Source: Thermoplasmata archaeon (GTDB lineage Archaea > Thermoplasmatota > Thermoplasmata > Thermoplasmatales > Thermoplasmataceae). Taken from it: DNA of 9,876 bases. The notes beneath the pieces are model-generated. The model saw only the letters and a list, made by a program, of their open reading frames with translations, was not told where the DNA came from and ran no database searches. The stretch lies in NCBI GenBank assembly GCA_021806345.1, contig JAJZXP010000314.1:1-9876 (forward strand). The letters are read 5' to 3'. The position numbers and the translations under genes are program-made. Below are positions 6,641 through 9,876 of this stretch, one piece after another (the first letter of the stretch is position 1; each line of letters starts with the position of its first letter).

Positions 6641-8904
6641 TATTGTAATATATATTCCTCCGGTTCATATAAAACTTCATCTATTATCAATCCAATTTCA
6701 CCACTGTAGTTAAGACTGGATGAAAGTGCATATATCCCATCCTTTATTTCTTCGACGAGTCCATTTTTAACGAGACTATCAAACTCCTTGTTGTAAATAT
6801 TCACAGTGTATCTCTGCAGCCTCCTCATCAATGTTCTATTTTGTTCAGAGAATCTTAACTCCTCAATCAATTTTTCACTCACTTCATCATATCTCACCAG
6901 TATAGTCTTTTGAATCGAATCGTCAATGAGCTTAAATCTAGACGAGGCTGTCTTGAATGAGATATTTAATTCATTTGAAAATTTATCTGAAAGAAGTTCT
7001 AATATTTTCTTGTTGTCCAGATCATTGGCTTTCCAATAGAGTTCAGAGAAAAATCTTTCAAATGAAGCAGGATCAAGGAGATTCGGTTCAATTTCAGTAA
7101 TGATATTCCTAAGAGTATTCTCGGCCTTTCGTAAAATTCCTGCAGGAACCTTACGTTGACTCTTAAAGACCACCACTTTTCCAGGTTCATGATTTTCCCC
7201 CTCTCGGTTACATCTTCCAGCAGCCTGCGCTATGGAATCAAGTCCCGCCATGGCTCTGTACACCACTGGGAAATCTATATCTACACCAGCTTCAATAAGT
7301 TGTGTGCTGATTACCCGGACAGATTCACCTCTGTCGAGTTTTCCTTTTATTTCACTGATTTTGCTGCTTCTGTGAGCCCCACACATAAGGGCAGAAAGAT
7401 GAAACGTTCCCTCTGGCATAAGACTGTGTAGCTCCCTGCAGCTTTTCCTGTCGGAAACAATACATAATACTTGTGGATACTGCATAAGTTCATCTGACAG
7501 TTCTTTCCAGGGTTTTGGTGAACCCAAATCTTCAGGCATATGGACATTTACCCTGTTCAATTCTCCATAAAGTTCACTAACTGAATCTCCCATTATCTCC
7601 GTAATATTCTCAAAACCTGGAAAATATGTCCCTGCAATTTTATGTTCTCTCAGAGCTGGCTGAGTTGCAGTTGAGAGAACAATTGAAACATTGTAATTAT
7701 TTACTAGGAGTTTCAATGTTTTGAGTATGGGTGACAGGTAGTTGACCGGCAATAGCTGTGTTTCATCCAGTATGACTACAGAATTTACAATATTGTGTAG
7801 TTTTCTGCACCTGCTTGGCTTAGAAGAGAAAAGGGATTCAAAAAATTGAACCGACGTTGTTACGATAACTGGGGCATCCCAGTTCTCGCTTGCAAGTTTC
7901 GTTCGGTCGTTTTCATTCTTATCAGATATATTTGAATGATGTTCCACAATATTCTCCTTACCTATCGCACTTCTGAAAACATCCACATTTTGCTCTATTA
8001 TGCTGGTATATGGTATAACATATATGATTCGTTCAAGATTGTGTTTGACTGCATGATTCAGGGCAAAAGCAAGGCTCGAGAGAGTTTTGCCCCCTCCCGT
8101 GGGTACTGTAAGAGAAAACACCCCCATTGGTTCACTGGCCGATTTTGTGCATCTCTCCCTGACTTCCTTTCTTATCCTATTTATATTAGTGTCCGCTGAG
8201 TTTCTTTCTTTCTGGTACATATATTTATTGAACTTATCCAACAAGTTCGAAAAATCGACATTGTTTTTTCGAATGTTGCTCCTTTCTGGGCTCATATATG
8301 ACTCAGTATCTAAAAAATCAGCGTCAACCAAGCTGGAAAACAACATTCTAATCCACAATGAAAGATCGAGATTATTCTTTTTAAATCTCCAAGGGGGAGA
8401 TGAGAGTTCAGGGAGGCTCAAATGATTGATTAAATCCGCGTCTATTGAGTCCATATCAATAGGTTTTCGCAACCTGTATTTCAATGATGCCCGACCACCT
8501 TCCTCCGTAGACCAATCAGGTAAACCTGCGTGATGTCCGGCAATACAGTATGATAAGATTTCACCAAAGATTGAATAAATATTTTCTGCATATTTGGCAC
8601 CATAAACTGAGTGTTCTACCTTACTCACTTTATCCTCAATCTGCCCGTTTCGACCATAACCGGTTTTCTTCCTAAAATATATCTGCCAATCCACGCGTCC
8701 TTTTCCAAGGTCATGGAGCAGCCCTAATGTTCTTCCGACTTCTCCAGAATGGAATTTTTCAGAAAATTCTTGGGTTAAGTTTCCGGTTGATAGTAAATGA
8801 TCAATAAGCATGTGGGGAGGCCCCCAAGTTCCGTCTCCATTCTTCCTAGCGTGGGCAACAATTTCAAATATATTTTGGTCAAAATCACCTGCCTTTAATT
8901 CCAT
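6640..8904 (-). CDS. cas3: Cas3 HD nuclease-helicase, type I-C
   Basis: Cas3 is recruited by target-bound Cascade and unwinds and degrades the DNA. From the ATG at 8904 it has 754 residues. Positions below count from the longest frame (TTG at 8997, 785 residues; subtract 31 for the short form). The HD nuclease has H49, H67, H95-D96 (LGLLHDLGK), H155-H156 (AGHHAGLPDW) and D225/D227 (LVDADFLD). The SF2 helicase has Walker A TVPTGGGKT (297-305), DETQ (411-414), STATQP (442-447), ISTQLIEAGVDIDFP (563-577) and motif VI QAAGRCNREG (591-600). All motifs look intact. I prefer the ATG at 8904 because AAAGGT lies seven bases before it and the first HD histidine then is residue 18, as is usual. An ATG at 8973 and the TTG at 8997 remain possible. 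It is the first cas gene of the operon. Confidence 0.97.
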   Translation of the reverse strand: MELKAGDFDQNIFEIVAHARKNGDGTWGPPHMLIDHLLSTGNLTQEFSEKFHSGEVGRTLGLLHDLGKGRVDWQIYFRKKTGYGRNGQIEDKVSKVEHSVYGAKYAENIYSIFGEILSYCIAGHHAGLPDWSTEEGGRASLKYRLRKPIDMDSIDADLINHLSLPELSSPPWRFKKNNLDLSLWIRMLFSSLVDADFLDTESYMSPERSNIRKNNVDFSNLLDKFNKYMYQKERNSADTNINRIRKEVRERCTKSASEPMGVFSLTVPTGGGKTLSSLAFALNHAVKHNLERIIYVIPYTSIIEQNVDVFRSAIGKENIVEHHSNISDKNENDRTKLASENWDAPVIVTTSVQFFESLFSSKPSRCRKLHNIVNSVVILDETQLLPVNYLSPILKTLKLLVNNYNVSIVLSTATQPALREHKIAGTYFPGFENITEIMGDSVSELYGELNRVNVHMPEDLGSPKPWKELSDELMQYPQVLCIVSDRKSCRELHSLMPEGTFHLSALMCGAHRSSKISEIKGKLDRGESVRVISTQLIEAGVDIDFPVVYRAMAGLDSIAQAAGRCNREGENHEPGKVVVFKSQRKVPAGILRKAENTLRNIITEIEPNLLDPASFERFFSELYWKANDLDNKKILELLSDKFSNELNISFKTASSRFKLIDDSIQKTILVRYDEVSEKLIEELRFSEQNRTLMRRLQRYTVNIYNKEFDSLVKNGLVEEIKDGIYALSSSLNYSGEIGLIIDEVLYEPEEYILQ

Positions 8905-9042
8905 TCTAATGACCTTTATTCTTGGATACTTTATTAATTCATAATAACCTATCGATTCTCTGTAACTGGTCATTTTTGCGTGCTTGATTCCTGTCAACCT
9001 TTGTTCAAATTGTGCCTTCGCCTTAATACATCTAGAGTTGTA

Positions 9043-9333
9043 TCATTTATGAAGGTCTCTTTTCTCAGGTCCGACGTGTAATACATTGAAGGGGTTGTAA
9101 ATACCTCTGAACCATTTTCGTGTGTCATTCCACTTTTTATCTTCTTGTAAGTTAGGGATAGCTTGAGTGTCCCTTTGGTCTCTTAGTTCGTCAGTTCCAA
9201 CATCGGTATTCAGGACAAAGGTAAAGAGCCACTCTTTTCTCCTCTCAGGCAGGTTGTCAACAAATTTCTCGGATCTTTTATGGTCGTAATCGGAATCAAG
9301 AAAGAATACGAGTCTGAGGTTGAGATCATTCAC
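9043..9333 (-). CDS. Unrecognised small protein upstream of cas3
   Basis: I do not recognise this 96-residue frame. It starts with GTG at 9333 and could reach back only to 9342, where a stop blocks it. The sequence alternates hydrophobic and charged residues (LNLRLVFFLDSDYDHKRSEK, later KEWLFTFVLNTD and WFRGIYNPFNVLHVGPEK). Its arginines are mainly AGA/AGG like those of the cas genes, so it looks more like true coding sequence than a chance frame. There is no signal peptide, membrane helix or metal motif. GAGG lies only two bases before the GTG, which is poor spacing. It is on the same strand as cas3, 45 bp before the earliest possible cas3 start. It could be a small host or operon gene, or the C-terminal remnant of a decayed gene whose 5' part is lost. 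No function can be given. Confidence 0.35.
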   Translation of the reverse strand: MNDLNLRLVFFLDSDYDHKRSEKFVDNLPERRKEWLFTFVLNTDVGTDELRDQRDTQAIPNLQEDKKWNDTRKWFRGIYNPFNVLHVGPEKRDLHK

Positions 9334-9752
9334 ATCCTCATTTCAATTTCAAGTATGGTATTACACTTCAGAGATAGCTATTCTGCACCCATGCACACAA
9401 TGGAGTTATAAGTAACATCGTATTGAAGGCATTTTATGAAAAGAACAGGGATAATAAAGAAGGGAAAAACTGACGATTGCACGTGCAAGAAAGATGGATC
9501 ATATGGCCAGAAAAGTGTTGAAACGCAACAGAATTTTATTATCAATCCATAACAAAGATAAAAAAATAAAGGGAAAACAACAACTGGGAATCCGAAGACT
9601 TCGGAATAGAAATCATTGACTTTGGTAGTAGCTATGAATCGATAGAACAAAAATCATTCACAGGATAAATCCTTATAAAATTCTCAAGTTGGAATGGTCA
9701 GTTCGAAACATTTCTATGGCGTAATTGTGCCATGGCCCCATTATTTTTCCAT
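9334..9752. other. Intergenic region without a supported gene
   Basis: These 419 bases hold no gene I can support. Visible are a TATA-like ACTTATAACT on the minus strand (9404-9413), upstream of the 9043-9333 frame; a 12-bp palindrome TTGCACGTGCAA (9477-9488); a hairpin next to an A-rich tract (9555-9605, see below); and AATTTTATAAGG on the minus strand near 9671-9682, which is TATA-like on both strands. Several short frames exist on both strands, including a plus-strand one at 9436-9552 (38 codons, with GAAGG seven bases upstream). None has family features. Confidence 0.5.
9555..9605 (-). terminator. Possible terminator for the minus-strand gene at the right edge
   Basis: On the minus strand an inverted repeat TCCGAAG-T-CTTCGGA (9605-9591; a hairpin would have about five pairs and a five-base loop) is followed by a long T-rich stretch with a run of seven T near 9566-9572. 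This fits either a hairpin terminator or an archaeal oligo-T terminator for the gene ending at 9753, though it lies about 150 bp downstream of that stop. Confidence 0.35.
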
Positions 9753-9875
9753 TCAATCCCACCTGATATCAATGTGATCCGAGTCGTAGGTTCCAGCGGC
9801 AGTTGCAATCTTAGGTTTTTTCTTAACGTAGTAAACTGATAGAATCAGTGCGACCAGAGAAGACCAGATCAGGCC
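9753..9875 (-). CDS. C-terminal end of a membrane-anchored protein (partial)
   Basis: Only the last 40 codons are in the window; the gene starts beyond the right edge. The readable end has a hydrophobic segment LIWSSLVALILSVYYV (residues 2-17 of the fragment), immediately followed by KKKPK, and then a polar tail ending TYDSDHIDIRWD before the TGA at 9753. A single C-terminal membrane helix with a basic stop-transfer flank suggests a protein with its main part outside the cell and a short cytosolic tail, or a tail-anchored protein. This kind of anchor is common in archaeal surface proteins, but the family cannot be told from 40 residues. It lies on the same strand as the cas operon, more than 400 bp from the next frame, so it is probably a separate transcription unit. 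Confidence 0.6.
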   Translation of the reverse strand, partial: GLIWSSLVALILSVYYVKKKPKIATAAGTYDSDHIDIRWD

Positions 9876-9876
9876 A

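Noticed and set aside
1214..8904. Toxin-antitoxin RNA (CreTA-like) or extra accessory gene between cas genes
   Set aside because: Gaps within the operon are at most 16 bp, and I saw no degenerate copy of the array repeat outside the array. The only similar string, GTGTTGAAAC near 9515, lacks the repeat hairpin.
1214..8997. A novel or hybrid CRISPR subtype
   Set aside because: Gene content, order, repeat type and protein motifs all match canonical type I-C, and every core gene looks complete.
9477..9488. Perfect 12-bp palindrome TTGCACGTGCAA
   Set aside because: A palindrome of this length is expected a few times by chance in a window this size, and no promoter or regulator gene beside it gives it a role.
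9436..9552. 38-codon plus-strand frame starting MKRTGIIKKGKTDDC
   Set aside because: It has a fair GAAGG site, but the frame is short, lysine-rich from A-rich DNA and has no recognisable relative. Another plus-strand frame of similar length (from 9503) overlaps it, so chance is likely.
9378..9650. 90-codon minus-strand frame rich in Phe, Tyr and Cys
   Set aside because: It has a TTG start without a ribosome site and an unlikely composition produced by T-rich DNA, and it overlaps the probable terminator. Membrane-like hydrophobicity alone is not enough support.

Overview
The window holds a complete type I-C CRISPR-Cas locus. All cas genes are on the minus strand, so the operon reads right to left. 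In transcription order it is cas3 (about 8904), cas5 (Cas5d), cas8c (with an internal cas11c start), cas7, cas4, cas1 and cas2 (ending at 1214). A leader of about 169 bp follows, then a CRISPR array that runs off the left edge of the window. Genes are separated by at most 16 bp or overlap by a few bases (ATGA and TTGA junctions), so they are probably translated as one coupled unit.

Layout: 1-1044 is the array, with 16 identical 32-bp repeats, 15 complete spacers of 33-37 bp and one partial spacer at 1-13. Leader at 1045-1213. Adaptation genes cas2, cas1 and cas4 at 1214-3245. Cascade genes cas7, cas8c/cas11c and cas5 at 3246-6626. The cas3 helicase-nuclease at 6640-8904. One unrecognised reading frame at 9043-9333 on the same strand, just upstream of cas3. 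A gene-poor stretch at 9334-9752. The C-terminal end of an unrelated membrane protein at 9753-9875, whose start lies outside the window.

How the parts work together: Cas4, Cas1 and Cas2 select and insert new spacers at the leader end. The array is read on the minus strand, and Cas5d should cut each repeat hairpin to leave an 11-nt handle. Cas5d, Cas7, Cas8c and Cas11c form the surveillance complex, and Cas3 degrades the bound DNA. The array gives internal evidence of function. Two neighbouring spacers overlap by 12 bp on the same target, and the joined sequence places TTC, the canonical I-C PAM, directly upstream of one of them. A second target has been sampled twice, with an identical PAM-side end and a one-base difference at the other end.

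Organism: moderately AT-rich by eye, with arginine mostly AGA/AGG, frequent ATA isoleucine codons, Shine-Dalgarno sites before several genes and some TTG starts. These traits, the TATA-like boxes and the C-terminal membrane anchor at the right edge lean towards an archaeon (a Thermoplasmata-like lineage would fit), but Thermotogae-like bacteria share several of them. No taxonomic marker gene is present, so this is a weak inference. I found no convincing new biological system. The points of interest are in the array, the leader, the hidden cas11c and the unidentified upstream frame.
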